Assembly: GCA_001972305.1 (NCBI GenBank) | Contig: BDDD01000175.1 | Coordinates: 347,022-411,021, forward strand | Direction: 5' to 3' | Length of the DNA stretch: 64,000 bases | Source of the DNA: Cephalotus follicularis | Lineage: Eukaryota > Streptophyta > Magnoliopsida > Oxalidales > Cephalotaceae | Part shown: positions 10,649 through 21,716 of the stretch, one piece after another | Layout: each line of letters begins with the position of its first letter | Position numbering within the stretch: the first letter of the stretch is position 1 | The notes under the pieces: generated by a model | Database searches by the model: none | Told to the model about the DNA's origin: nothing | Seen by the model: only the letters and a program-made list of their open reading frames with translations | Position numbers and translations under genes: made by a program

Positions 10649-11420
10649 AGTTCGAATGTCTTGCATGTTACCTTTCTGACAGAAAACGTGCAAGGGGGTA
10701 CCATGTGGAGGCCTTTTGCAGGCGCCTTGGTGCATGGTGGAGACGTGTTGTGCATGCTAGTTGTTATCAGCCATGCATGTATCAGAGTGGAAGAGAGGAT
10801 TGACACATGTGGATGCATGCAGGCCTTGGTGCCGACCTCCAATGCCTGCCCCTGCAAAACAAACGGGACAGATTTGGAAAAGAGGGAGAATGGGGAGAAG
10901 GGACTGTTTGTACATGCATTGAATTAGAGAGGAATGAGAGAGGACTTACCTGCATAAAACGTCTCCCTTATTCATCCCTGGGTTGGCAAAAACAGTTGTG
11001 TAAGGAAACAGAAGCTGGGAGTGAAAACACTTCCTTCTTTGGCCACCATTGTTGAACCTTACTTGGAAGCTTGGAGCTTGGAGCCATTTGTGCAGCTTCG
11101 GGACGAACCGTGGGGAGTTGCTGTGACCTGTTGGATACGAAAAGGGGTGGACTTTCCTGTTCCTAACGTGGGACAAGAGGTAGGGGAAAGCCATGACTGT
11201 ATTTCAAGTTATTATCCATGCTTAGTCTATGATTTTGAGTGTATTTTATGCATGATTCTTGAACTGTTTGGTTACTGGTTTGATACTATGACATGTTAGA
11301 GATGTGTTAAGTATCTGCATGTTGTTTTCGTGCCATGATTACCTGTGGTTATGCATGTTTATGAGATATTATGGCTACTGTGTGCTGAGACGCGAAGAAG
11401 AAGATGAATTCTGTTTAAAA

Positions 11421-11688
11421 GACGTCGACGAGTATTTAATGACATCGACGCCTTTTGCTTTTCTGCCTGGGTTTGGGCATGAATCACGTCGACGCCTAAG
11501 GTCCCTAACTTAATACGTCGACGACATTCCCGGTACGCTGTCGTTTCGAGTTTCCAGACTTTGAACGTCGACGCGTACGTTTTGGACATCGACGCCTTTT
11601 TCTGTGAATTGCGCCGACTCTACGACTTGAATATCGACGCCTGTTGGAAATGACATCGACGCCATTTGTAAAGACGTCGACGTCTTTC
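11421..11688 (+). promoter_or_regulatory. GTCGACG box cluster 2 in TEK-A LTR
   Basis: About eight boxes in 270 bp, including GACGTCGACGAG, CACGTCGACGCC, GACATCGACGCC and GACGTCGACGTC. The 3' LTR repeats them at about 16357-16624 with almost no change. Confidence 0.7.
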
Positions 11689-12215
11689 CTGCTGTTTTGG
11701 ATTTTCTTCGCCTTACGTTACGGAAAGATACCGATACCTGTTTGAGTGCATTGCGCATTTGTGTGCATCACATATGTACTGTTTTATTATATGTTCTTAG
11801 CTGTTTGAGAGTGGATTATGATTTCTAAGTAATGTTACCTTAGAAATGCATATAGGAGTCGAGAATATTTTGATTTAAAGTGTGGAGTACGTTTTGGTTA
11901 AACAAACATATTTTCGACCGAACTGGTAAATATTTTACACTACTGAAACTGATTGATGATATTTTCTATGGAAATGTATATTTCAAATGTGTCACTTTTG
12001 TAAACATTTTGGAAATAACCTGACTGATGTGGATCAATTCGATCACTACTGTTTATTGTACTGTACTGCCTGAATTCATTGGTTGCTCTATGAATTACTA
12101 TGTGATTGTGCTTGAACCACTAGTTGCATGGCGGAGACTGCCAGCGCCGACTAGTGGAGGGTTGACCTAGGGGCCAGGAGTATGGCTGGGTAACTCACTG
12201 TACTGTTGCCTCGCT

Positions 12216-15200
12216 CAGTCCCGACCAGCGTCGACAAAATGGCAAGATGGTGGTTCTCCAACAAAATCTTCAAAGAACAAGACTCAACAGACGGCTTCGC
12301 AGGGTACTCCTAGCCAAGGAAGTAATGCTAGATCTGGGAGTTGCTATTACTGTGGGCGCGCTGGTCACCAACAGAAGGAGTGCTGGAGATTCAATGGATG
12401 GTGTCTGAGGTGCGGGGCACCGGGGCATACGGTGAAAGATTGCCCGAAGAGTTCTGCTACAGCGCCTACAGGGCCGGGGAGCAGTAGTGGTGCAGCTGCA
12501 GGGCCATCACAGAGGAGAGACACCGGCAAGGGCATCGCTAAAGGTAGAGTTTTCGTACTTGCTCAGACTGAGGTTCCAGAGGCGACTTCAGTTGTTGGAC
12601 GTACTCTGTATGTATGCGGTTATTCTGCTAGAGTACTGATGGATTCTGGTGCCACACACTCTTTTATATCTGCATATTTTGCATCTTGCTTAGATGTTAC
12701 TCTTGACAGCTTGCCTTATATACTTGATGTGAGTACACCGACTGGAACTTCTATGAATACTGATTCGGTATATAGGAGTTGTGAGATGTCTATGGCAGGC
12801 ATTCCTTTATATGCAGATCTGATCGTGCTGCCTATCCGAGACTTCGATGTGATATTAAGGATGGATTGGCTATCGGCGCACCAGGCCCGTATGGATTGCT
12901 ACCACAAGACCGTAGATTTCTGTCTGCCCGATGGAACGATTTTCCAGTTCAAGGGAGACAAGGGGTTTTCAACACCGATCATATCTTTTATCCGAGCATC
13001 GAGATACCTGGAGAAGGGATGCGAAGGATATTTGGCTTATGTCATCGACCGGAGGAAGGTGAAAAGCTTGACCCTGGAGGAAATTCCAGTCGTATGCGAA
13101 TTTCCAGATGTGTTTCCTGACGACTTGGGATCCCTACCACGCAAGAGGAGTATGGAGTTCGTTATTGATCTTGTTCCCGGAACGGCTCCTATCTCTAAAT
13201 CACCCTATCGAATGGCTCCGGCTGAGTTGCGGGAGCTAAAGCTGCAATTACAAGACCTGATTGATAAGGGTTTTGTAAGACCCAGTGTTTCTACATGGGG
13301 TGCACCGGTTTTGTTCGTCAAGAAGAAGGATGGGTCGATGAGGCTCTGTATCGATTATCGCATGTTGAACAAAGCGACTATCAAGAATAAATATCCTTTA
13401 CCCCATATTGAGGACTTATTTGATCAGTTGCAGGGATCGAGGGTGTTTTCTAAACTCGATTTGAGATCGGGTTACCACCAGTTGAGAGTAAAGGAAGGGG
13501 ACATTGAAAAGACCGCCTTCCGAACTCGGTATGGCCACTACGAGTTCTTGGTGATGCCGTTTGGTGTTACCAATGCACCGGCAGCTTTTATGTCATTGAT
13601 GAATGACGTATTTCGGCCATACCTAGACCAGTTCGTCGTGGTATTCATTGATGATATACAGGTATACTCGAGGAGCGAAGAGGAGCACACTCGGCACCTG
13701 AGGATGGTATTACAGGTTCTAAGAGAACACCGACTGTATGCCAAGTTTGGCAAATGCGAGTTCTGGCTTGATCATGTGATCTTTCTCGGTCACATAGTAT
13801 CTGGTGAGGGCTTGACGGTGGATCCGTCAAAGACTGAGGTGGTGAGAGACTGGCCACAACCCAAGAACGTGTCTCTGGATTCGGAGTCCGATTTTAGGGT
13901 GCATGATGATGGTGTTCTAAGGTATCGGGGACGTGTATGTCTTCCGAATGAACCAAGCCTGAAGGGTGAACTACTTCGCGGGGCTCACAAATCTGTGTAC
14001 AGTATTCATCCGGGGAGTACTAAGATGTACCAAGACATGAAGAAGTGTTACTGGTGGCCCGGCATGAAGCGAGAGATCGCGGAGTATGTTTCCAAGTGTT
14101 ACACCTGCCAGACAGTTAAAGCTGAGCATCAGAGACCAGCAGGTTTGCTGCAGCCTTTACCGATTCCGGAGTGGAAGTGGGAACATGTTACGATGGATTT
14201 TGTTTCAGGTTTTCCTCTGACTCGGAACCGACATAATGCTGTGTGGGTTATCGTAGATAGACTCACCAAGTCAGCGCACTTTCTCCCTACATATGTTACT
14301 GATTCTGCGAGCAAGTTGGCTCGGCTGTATGTAAAGGAGATTGTGAGGCTACACGGGGTTCCAGTCAGCATCGTATGTGATAGAGACGCTATCTTTACTT
14401 CCAACTTCTGGAGGAGATTTCAGTCAGCCTTCGAGACGAAGCTGAACTTGAGTACTGCATTCCACCCTCAGACCGATGGGCAGTCTGAGCGTACCATCCA
14501 GACCTTGGAGGATATGCTGCGGGCTTGCGTTATTGATTTTGCTGGTACCTGGGAGGATCATATCCCTTTGATAGAGTTCTCTTACAATAACAGCTATCAT
14601 TCCAGTATCGGTATGGCACCGTTTGAGGCACTGTATGGGAGGAAGTGCCGATCTCCTGTGTGTTGGGATGAGGTCGGAGAGCGACCTTTACTCGGGGCTG
14701 AGTTGGTGGAGGAAACTTCAGAGAAGATCAGGATGATAAAGAAGAAGCTGCTTGCTGCGCAGAGTCGGCAGAAGAGCTATACGGACAGTGTCAAGAGGAG
14801 GCCTTTAACCTTCGATGTGGGCGATCATGTTTTCTTGAAGGTCTCACCGTGGAAGGGCGTGCAAAGGTTCGGGAAGAAGGGAAAATTAGCTCCGCGCTAC
14901 ATTGGTCCCTTTGAGATTTTAGAGAGAGTAGGGGAGGTAGCTTACCAGCTTGCCTTACCTCCTGCACTGTCAAACGTGCATGACGTCTTTCACATATCTA
15001 TGTTGAGGAGATATATTCCGGACCCGTCACATGTCCTGGATTTTGATACTGTTCCGATACAAGATGATCTATCTTGTGAAGAGTTGCCTGTGCAGATTCT
15101 CGATAGGAAGATGCAAGCTTTGAGGAACCGAACCATTGCTATGGTCAAGGTTCAATGGCAATTCCACCGACCTGATGAGGCAACCTGGGAGCGTGAGGAG

Positions 15201-15233
15201 GATGTCCGAGAGCGCTACCCGCATTTGTTTTAG
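12216..15233 (+). CDS. TEK-A Gag tail-protease-RT-integrase-chromodomain ORF without RNase H
   Basis: The frame is open from about 12216 (no ATG; the start is lost in the upstream deletion) to TAG at 15231-15233. From GTG 12432 on it has 933 codons. Before that lie two intact zinc knuckles, [14 protein letters not shown] and [14 protein letters not shown]. Counting from 12432: protease DSGATHSF at residue 71, RT about 255-470 with FIDD at 405-408, integrase zinc ligands H519, H526, C556, C559, catalytic D589, D650 and E686, and a chromodomain-like end (about 883-933, [18 protein letters not shown]). Between residues 480 and 481 (nucleotide 13872) RT jumps straight to the integrase leader, so RNase H and its tether are missing without a frame change. 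TEK-D has this segment. Full replication without RNase H is not expected unless it is supplied by another element. Confidence 0.9.
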   Translation, partial: QSRPASTKWQDGGSPTKSSKNKTQQTASQGTPSQGSNARSGSCYYCGRAGHQQKECWRFNGWCLRCGAPGHTVKDCPKSSATAPTGPGSSSGAAAGPSQRRDTGKGIAKGRVFVLAQTEVPEATSVVGRTLYVCGYSARVLMDSGATHSFISAYFASCLDVTLDSLPYILDVSTPTGTSMNTDSVYRSCEMSMAGIPLYADLIVLPIRDFDVILRMDWLSAHQARMDCYHKTVDFCLPDGTIFQFKGDKGFSTPIISFIRASRYLEKGCEGYLAYVIDRRKVKSLTLEEIPVVCEFPDVFPDDLGSLPRKRSMEFVIDLVPGTAPISKSPYRMAPAELRELKLQLQDLIDKGFVRPSVSTWGAPVLFVKKKDGSMRLCIDYRMLNKATIKNKYPLPHIEDLFDQLQGSRVFSKLDLRSGYHQLRVKEGDIEKTAFRTRYGHYEFLVMPFGVTNAPAAFMSLMNDVFRPYLDQFVVVFIDDIQVYSRSEEEHTRHLRMVLQVLREHRLYAKFGKCEFWLDHVIFLGHIVSGEGLTVDPSKTEVVRDWPQPKNVSLDSESDFRVHDDGVLRYRGRVCLPNEPSLKGELLRGAHKSVYSIHPGSTKMYQDMKKCYWWPGMKREIAEYVSKCYTCQTVKAEHQRPAGLLQPLPIPEWKWEHVTMDFVSGFPLTRNRHNAVWVIVDRLTKSAHFLPTYVTDSASKLARLYVKEIVRLHGVPVSIVCDRDAIFTSNFWRRFQSAFETKLNLSTAFHPQTDGQSERTIQTLEDMLRACVIDFAGTWEDHIPLIEFSYNNSYHSSIGMAPFEALYGRKCRSPVCWDEVGERPLLGAELVEETSEKIRMIKKKLLAAQSRQKSYTDSVKRRPLTFDVGDHVFLKVSPWKGVQRFGKKGKLAPRYIGPFEILERVGEVAYQLALPPALSNVHDVFHISMLRRYIPDPSHVLDFDTVPIQDDLSCEELPVQILDRKMQALRNRTIAMVKVQWQFHRPDEATWEREEDVRERYPHLF

Positions 15234-15264
15234 TTTTGCTTTAATTTCGAGGACGAAATTCCTT

Positions 15265-15279
15265 GAAGGGGGGGGTGGA
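15265..15279 (+). other. TEK-A polypurine tract
   Basis: GAAGGGGGGGGTGGA stands directly before the 3' LTR start TGTAACGCC and serves as plus-strand primer. The stop of the ORF lies about 30 bp upstream. Confidence 0.8.
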
Positions 15280-17880
15280 TGTAACGCCCGAGATTTCTGT
15301 GTATTATTATTTCACATAGTTTGTACTCTTGAATTGTGGAATTAATAAAAGGATGGATTTCCGAATTTGATGATGTTTTCCAATCTGTCTTGTTTTGAAG
15401 CTTTGGTGTTAAATGTCCAAGGAATGTATAAAGGGCTAAAACGATGCTGTCTTGGAGGAATGACGTCGACTCCTTTAGGAATCACGTCGACGCCTTTTTG
15501 ACTGAGCGTTTCACGTAACTGCATGCACATGCACCACGATCCGGACCAAAGACATCGACGTCTTTGGGAAGACGTCGACGTCTTAAGTTCGAATGTCTTG
15601 CATGTTACCTTTCTGACAGAAAACGTGCAAGGGGGTACCATGTGGAGGCCTTTTGCAGGCGCCTTGGTGCATGGTGGAGACGTGTTGTGCATGCTAGTTG
15701 TTATCAGCCATGCATGTATCAGAGTGGAAGAGAGGATTGACACATGTGGATGCATGCAGGCCTTGGTGCCACCTCCAATGCCTGCCCCTGCAAAACAAAC
15801 GGGACAGATTTGGAAAAGAGGGAGAATGGGGAGAAGGGACTGTTTGTACATGCATTGAATTAGAGAGGAATGAGAGAGGACTTACCTGCATAAAACGTCT
15901 CCCTTATTCATCCCTGGGTTGGCAAAAACAGTTGTGTAAGGAAACAGAAGCTGGGAGTGAAAACACTTCCTTCTTTGGCCACCATTGTTGAACCTTACTT
16001 GGAAGCTTGGAGCTTGGAGCCATTTGTGCAGCTTCGGGACGAACCGTGGGGAGTTGCTGTGACCTGTTGGATACGAAAAGGGGTGGACTTTCCTGTTCCT
16101 AACATGGGACAAGAGGTAGGGGAAAGCCATGACTGTATTTCAAGTTATTATCCATGCTTAGTCTATGATTTTGAGTGTATTTTATGCATGATTCTTGAAC
16201 TGTTTGGTTACTGGTTTGATACTATGACATGTTAGAGATGTGTTAAGTATCTGCATGTTGTTTTCGTGCCATGATTACCTGTGGTTATGCATGTTTATGA
16301 GATATTATGGCTACTGTGTGCTGAGACGCGAAGAAGAAGATGAATTCTGTTTAAAAGACGTCGACGAGTATTTAATGACATCGACGCCTTTTGCTTTTCT
16401 GCCTGGGTTTGGGCATGAATCACGTCGACGCCTAAGGTCCCTAACTTAGTACGTCGACGACATTCCCGGTACGCTGTCGTTTCGAGTTTCCAGACTTTGA
16501 ACGTCGACGCGTACGTTTTGGACATCGACGCCTTTTTCTGTGAATTGCGCCGACTCTACGACTTGAATATCGACGCCTGTTGGAAATGACATCGACGCCA
16601 TTTGTAAAGACGTCGACGTCTTTCCTGCTGTTTTGGATTTTCTTCGCCTTACGTTACGGAAAGATACCGATACCTGTTTGAGTGCATTGCGCATTTGTGT
16701 GCATCACATATGTACTGTTTTATTATCTGTTCTTAGCTGTTTGAGAGTGGATTATGATTTCTAAGTAATGTTACCTTAGAAATGCATATAGGAGTCGAGA
16801 ATATTTTGATTTAAAGTGTGGAGTACGTTTTGGTTAAACAAACATATTTTCGACCGAACTGGTAAATATTTTACACTACTGAAACTGATTGATGATATTT
16901 TCTATGGAAATGTATATTTCAAATGTGTCACTTTTGTAAACATTTTGGAAATAACCTGACTGATGTGGATCAATTCGATCACTACTGTTTATTGTACTGT
17001 ACTGCCTGAATTCATTGGTTGCTCTATGAATTACTATGTGATTGTGCTTGAACCACTAGTTGCATGGCGGAGACTGTGTAGGGGCCGGAGTGGGAGTGTA
17101 GCGTGGGGCCAGGAGTTGGCGGCGCTACACATACTGCCTGTTGTAGTCCTATGTGGACATCCTGCCTGTTGTAGTCCTATGTGGACATCCTGCCTGTTGT
17201 AGTCCTATGTGGACATCCTGTACTGCTTGTTGGTCCTGCACGGACATTACTGTGTTTGTTGACGTAGCCCTGGCCGGGTTACTACTGTACTGTTACTGCT
17301 TATGTATATTTCTTATATATATGTAACACTGATATTTTACTGTACTGATATACGTATTTTTATATATGTATAAACTGGGTTCCACTGTACTGCATCATTT
17401 ATGGATTCATATCATGACATGCATTGATTTTAACCCGAGCTACTGTTATGCTTTAGCCAAGTGAGGACAACGGCTAACCACCTACTTTGCAGATTGAGCT
17501 CGTGGACCTGTTGGACCAACATGAAGGATGATCAAGTCGTTATGATCTTGTCTCTGCTTGTTTTTCCTACTTTGCTTTACCCCGATGTTGGCTATGACTC
17601 TCGGTTGTACTGTTGTAATAATTTTGCTTCTGACAGAGTTTAAACTTGTATTGTTTTTCACGCTCCGTTTTATTTGCGGTTAACTGTATCGGACATGTTC
17701 TTGAGTGGCGTGTGGTATGGGACACACGTTACGGTTTACAGCTTATGGTTTTGTGCTTCCGCAACTGTTGTACCTTGTTAAAGGTTTAAGTTTTGGTTTT
17801 TATGGTTTTGCATGAGCTGTATGTTTGTGTTAATTGCCTTTACCGCTTTAATGCTGCGTTTTTGTGAACGGGGTGTGACA
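15280..17880 (+). repeat. TEK-A 3' LTR, complete
   Basis: This is a 2601-bp LTR starting TGTAACGCCCGAG and ending GTGTGACA. It shows what the 5' copy lost: about 800 bp with a 28-bp triplicate and the U5 end. Box clusters lie at 15461-15585 and 16357-16624. The last 100 bp resemble the end of the TEK-D LTR (both end GGGGTGTGACA or close), so the two are related subfamilies. Confidence 0.9.
17134..17217 (+). repeat. 28-bp tandem repeat, three copies
   Basis: A unit starting CTGCCTGTTGTAGTCC begins at 17134, 17162 and 17190, and the copies are identical. It lies in the part of the LTR missing from the 5' copy. It is probably recent slippage. Confidence 0.85.
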
Positions 17881-17885
17881 CAGTT

Positions 17886-18354
17886 ATTGCTACTTCCTTG
17901 GACGTACACGTCCTTTCTCTTCTGCTACACTATTCCTCTGGTTGAATGCTTCTTTCCTTTACCTTGTCTGCTTCTTCCACTATTGCGCTTGGAAGCTTCA
18001 ACTGCTACTGGTCCAGGCGCAAGAACGAAGAAGAAGGAGAAAACTAGAACTCTCTCTCTCTAAAACTCTCTAAACTCTCTGCTGAAGCTAGAAGAAAGGA
18101 TGGCTACAACTCTAAAAGTCTTCACACTAATCCCAACTTAGGCCGTCTTTTGTCTTGGGATATGGAAGCTTCCTCAACAAGCTTTGCACTTAAGTCCTTT
18201 AACTATTACTAATCATTCTTCACACTTGGGCTTATAACATAAACAACACTTAACCTTCTTCTCTTTCTATAATTAAGTTCAAAGCCCATAAAAAAATTAT
18301 ACACCATAGAAAAAGTTTTTCTCTTAAGCTCCAAAATAGGTACAGGGCGTTACA
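17886..18354 (-). repeat. GAG-1 5' LTR, outer (U3) segment
   Basis: It continues the LTR broken at 10342 and ends at 18354, where the minus strand starts TGTAACGCCC. It matches 173-647 of the 3' LTR. The next five bases outside (TGATG, 18355-18359) should be the GAG-1 target duplication, to be looked for left of this window. Confidence 0.82.
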
Positions 18355-19472
18355 TGATGAATTCTCTTGATCTTCTTCTTCACTGGTCATATCCTCATTA
18401 CCAATTAAGCCTTTCTCAACAAATTTCCTTTCAAATCCTCTTTGTCTTCTTTTAAATCCCCTAATTTCTTGCATAAGTTCGTCAAATTGACTGTTTGGAA
18501 GATTAAAATGAGGTTCATCTTCAGGAACTACATTTTCTTCACCTTGTGCTTCTTCTCCTTCTTCTCTTTCTTCTTCTTCGTCGCTCACTCTATTAGAATC
18601 TTCATTTTTAGGAATCCATTTTGCTAGCCTCTTTTGCTTTTTAAATCCCATTCTACTAAGAGTTCCTTTTCCTAACTTATCGGCACTTTGAAGAGTATGG
18701 AGCACTTCCCCGTCTAAGTCCACATGATAATACATTAGAATCTTGGTAATCAAGTTCCCATAAGGCAATCTAGCATTTTCTCGTGCTTTCAAAGTATGCA
18801 TATGATTGAAAATTAACAATGGGATATTAATGCTTCTACCAGTGATAATATGAAACATTCTGAATGCTTCCATGTGAGTGACTTCATCAAAGCCACTAGC
18901 TTTGGGTAGAATGTGAGTGCTGACAGCCCTACGCAAAATCCTATAGTCAAACCTAAGGTTGCGATAATAGATCTTTTCAACTACATGTGCATTCTCACCA
19001 AACAATCGATGCACACAATCTTCTTTGTTAAAACCATCTTCTTCAACCCAACTTCTATTAGACCAACCTCTTGAGCCATCACAGGGTATATTTAAAATTA
19101 AAGCTAGAGTTGGATAATTCATCAAAATATTTATGTCCTTTACTTTATTAGATAGACTAACAGAAGTGCTGAACCCAAAATTAACATAGAATTCTTTCAT
19201 AAGGTCAGGATAATATGGCAGATTAATAGTGAACAGGGTCCTAAGTCAAGAGCATTTAACCAGCCAATAATTGGAAATCCTTCCCTTAGACAGAAATCGA
19301 AATCTAATGTTTTTCCAACAAGTACTTTTATATCAAAATAAGCAGGAGGATATCTTAGACCTTGTTGGCCGAAAGGTTGTTGAGCCACTATAGCTCCATG
19401 ACCTGCTTTCCTTCCTCTGTCCCTTCATGAGCTTTCTCCCTCTATGACATTTGGATTCTTAGTTCTTGGCAT
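18355..19472 (-). pseudogene. SIRE-1 envelope-like ORF (plant transposon protein domain), broken
   Basis: From ATG at 19472 (MPRTKNPN) the frame meets TGA at about 19427 (consistent with CGA), continues as VAQQPFGQQGLRYPP, and needs a frameshift near 19240. It then runs through a conserved block (YRILRRAVSTHILPKASG, FRMFHIITGRSINIPLLI, LPYGNLITKIL). It enters an acidic E/D-rich tail and is cut at 18355 by GAG-1. This is the domain family annotated as putative plant transposon protein, found downstream of pol in Sireviruses and often called envelope-like. I see no signal peptide or membrane segment. SIRE-2 carries an intact relative at 40430-41542. Confidence 0.8.
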
Positions 19473-19619
19473 GTTGATGAGAAAAGATTGATATTTGAGA
19501 GAGGATTAGTTGACGACTGAGTTGTATGATAGATTTGAGAGAAATTTAGGCTTTGAGGGACTGCTGAAATTGTCAGAGCCTTTTTTAAGGGATTTAGGGA
19601 TTTGAAGAAATAAATAACA

Positions 19620-19803
19620 GACGTCGCTTTATCTAATATACTCGTCAAAACCTTCGACACTTTCTTATAAAGCGTCGGCGCTTTGTGCGTAATCTCTAGC
19701 GCTTTTCCTTAACGCGTCGACATTTAGCGCTTTGCCTTTGATAAAAACGTCATCGCATAAAGCTTTGCCTGTGACGCCTTTAATTGAAACTACGTCGCTT
19801 TGA
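19620..19803 (-). promoter_or_regulatory. CG box cluster upstream of SIRE-1 envelope-like ORF
   Basis: At least six words such as GACGTCGCTTT, GCGTCGGCGCTTTG, ACGCGTCGAC and TACGTCGCTTTG lie 150-330 bp upstream of the envelope-like ATG. They resemble the boxes in the same element's LTR (22386-23222). Between array and ATG lie TTATTTAT and a pyrimidine-rich leader on the minus strand, so this could be an internal promoter. Confidence 0.6.
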
Positions 19804-20440
19804 GTGATTTAATAGCAATGAAGCCAATAATTTTACAAATACTGCCACGTGATCGGTGAGAGTATGTCAAAGACTTTTGGTGATCAAGAATAGGTAAAGA
19901 GGTCTTTGAAGAGAGATAGCATGAAATACCAATTGATACAACTTTCAAAGACTGCCAAGTGATTTGTGAAGGTTTGTCAAAGAAATCAATTTAAATACTA
20001 TTTGGACTTTAATGGAGACTACTAATTTGAGTGAGCAAAGAACTCCTATCAATTGAAGGAGGAAGAATAGAATTAGAATAAAGAAATTGACTTTTTGATA
20101 TTCATTCTCATTAAAACAATTTATTCGTTACTACTCCTATTGTACCTGATAAAATAAATAAAAAATTCTTGTAGAGTTAACAACCTATTAATTATTTCAA
20201 CAACTTATGCAAACTCTTAATTTCAATTTCATATACAATAATCCAACTTATCAATTGATACAAACACATTTTCATACAAAGTATCACATAAATCATGTTA
20301 TCAAAAATATAATGATTTAAAAAACATGGAGAGCATATCATAAAAACACTTAATGCTTACTGTGACGTTTGCTACTCATATTTTGCTTGAAGTTTTTACT
20401 GTATCGATTCCTTCAAGCATACCTACAAAGCAAAGTATAT
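19804..20440 (-). other. SIRE-1 non-coding spacer where pol is missing
   Basis: This AT-rich stretch shows no pol motif on either strand. Two similar words, CTGCCACGTGATCGGTGA and CTGCCAAGTGATTTGTGA, lie about 105 bp apart. I see no gene in it. Confidence 0.5.
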
Positions 20441-21655
20441 TTAACTTTTTGGAACCCAAATAAATTTGGGTCCTTGAGAGTTAGTAACAGTGGTTCCTTT
20501 AGCAACCAAAACTTTCTTAATTCTAACTTTTGATTCAAGCAGTGCATTTCTTTTATAAAAACAAAAGTATGAGATATGTTTGTGTTTGCCACAGAAATTA
20601 CAATCAACATTAACATTTTTCTTCTTAGCAAAGATTTTTTCAAATTTATCGTTATCAATCTTTTTCTTTCTTTCAAAGAAATTTTGGTAAATCTTAACAT
20701 TCTTCATTTCATCATAGCCTAAGCCTGCTTTATCAAAAAAACATCTTTGCATGCCTATCAATTTGTCCAATTTTTCGTTGCTATTAGAGAACTTATAAAA
20801 AGTTTTCTTTAGCGCATCAATTTCAATTTTGAGATTTTCATTTTCCTCTTTAAAATCAGTTCATAAATTTAAAGACATATTTATGATATCAATTTCATTT
20901 TTCAAAGTTTCATTTTCTTTTAACAACGACAAATTATTTTTCTTGAAAGTATCAACGTTAATTTTAAGATTGTTATTTTCCATTTCTAAAAAGCCAATTT
21001 TTTCTTCATTAAATTTATCTTCATTATTCAACGAAATTGATTTTACTTGACTGTTTTCATCAGTTAAGATTTTAATCTTTTTCTTTAAAGATGAAATACT
21101 TGAAGTATACTTTTCTATCATTATTACTAATTCATCGTAACTTACCTCTGTATGACTTTCTTCATCACTGTCACTTTCGGATTCTTCATGAGCCATAAGA
21201 CACAGGTTGGTTGCTTCAATATCATTTTCCTCATTGGAATTTGAATAATTGCTTTCACTCCGCCAAGACTTGTTTTCTGGCTTTTTGATATTCTTTTGAG
21301 CACCACCCAATTCTTGATTTGAACTTTTATAAGCATCTTCCAACCTATCCCATATCTCCTTAGCAGAATCACAGAAAGAAATACTATCAAATTCATTAGA
21401 GCTAAAAGCACAAAATATAAGATGTTTGGCCTTTGCATTTAATTTCAATATTTCTCTCTCTTTCTCATCATATCTAATTTTAGGATTTGTAGAGATAACT
21501 ATAGGCAATTCTGAAACGTAAACAATTAGGTCCCAAATGTTATAATCCACTGGTTGAATCAAGCTAGTCATTTTAATTTTCCACTGGCTATAGTTACTAC
21601 CATTAAAAAATGGTGGCTTGGAGATGATTTGACTTTCACCAAAGTTCATGTTCAT
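20441..21655 (-). pseudogene. SIRE-1 copia gag
   Basis: From ATG 21655 (MNMNFGESQ) a frame of 264 codons shows the copia Gag fold: KPPFFNGSNYSQWKIKM at the start, a TNPKIRYDEKE region, and EIWDRLEDAY. It ends in a long coiled-coil-like, K/E/N-rich part. A stop at 20861 is followed by a second frame (20770-20441) with the zinc knuckle CNFCGKHKHISYFC (C-X2-C-X4-H-X4-C). The coiled coil after the Gag core is usual in Sireviruses. The gene would make the RNA-packing shell protein. The frame breaks near 20860 and the pol that should follow is absent. Confidence 0.82.
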
Positions 21656-21701
21656 TTCTATAGATCTTTAAGATTCTAACAATTAAAAATTATGAACCTA
21701 C

Positions 21702-21714
21702 CACTCTGATACCA
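21702..21714 (-). other. SIRE-1 primer binding site, initiator Met tRNA
   Basis: The minus strand reads TGGTATCAGAGTG two bases after the LTR end (TTTCA). It is preceded by the CACCCCCCTCTTG word typical of Sirevirus LTR ends. Confidence 0.85.
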
Positions 21715-21716
21715 AT

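Larger units (their letters stand above)
10343..12141 (+). repeat. TEK-A 5' LTR, 3' end deleted
   Basis: It matches 15280-17078 of the 3' LTR nearly perfectly and then stops at GGCGGAGACTG, where unrelated gag-side sequence follows. A TATA-like TGTATAAAGG lies near 10486. Two box clusters are present, at 10524-10648 and 11421-11688. Open frames within it are mirrored in the 3' LTR and are not genes. Confidence 0.9.
10343..17880 (+). mobile_element. TEK-A, young Tekay-type chromovirus with deletions
   Basis: LTRs start TGTAACGCCCGAG and end GTGTGACA. Flanks are CAGGT (10338-10342) and CAGTT (17881-17885), a 5-bp duplication with one change. The 5' LTR lost its last third together with the primer site and the start of gag (scar at 12141-12216). 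The internal region is one long frame lacking RNase H. I count by eye about seven substitutions and one indel over the 1.8 kb shared by the LTRs (about 0.4%). This makes it the youngest insertion here despite the large deletions. Confidence 0.92.

Noticed and set aside
10423..10927. Open frames of 110-170 codons on both strands in TEK-A LTRs (also 15342-15858)
   Set aside because: They lie wholly inside LTRs, are duplicated with the LTR, overlap each other on both strands and match no family I know.
9411..18354. Solo LTR bounded at 9409 and 18354
   Set aside because: It first looked like a solo LTR without target duplication. The exact ATATG pair around ATH-1 shows that the LTR continues at 3250 and ends at 2231.
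18250..18354. C-terminal end of the SIRE-1 envelope-like frame (continuing to 18250)
   Set aside because: These codons are read from GAG-1 LTR sequence after the insertion point at 18354/18355 and are not part of the gene.
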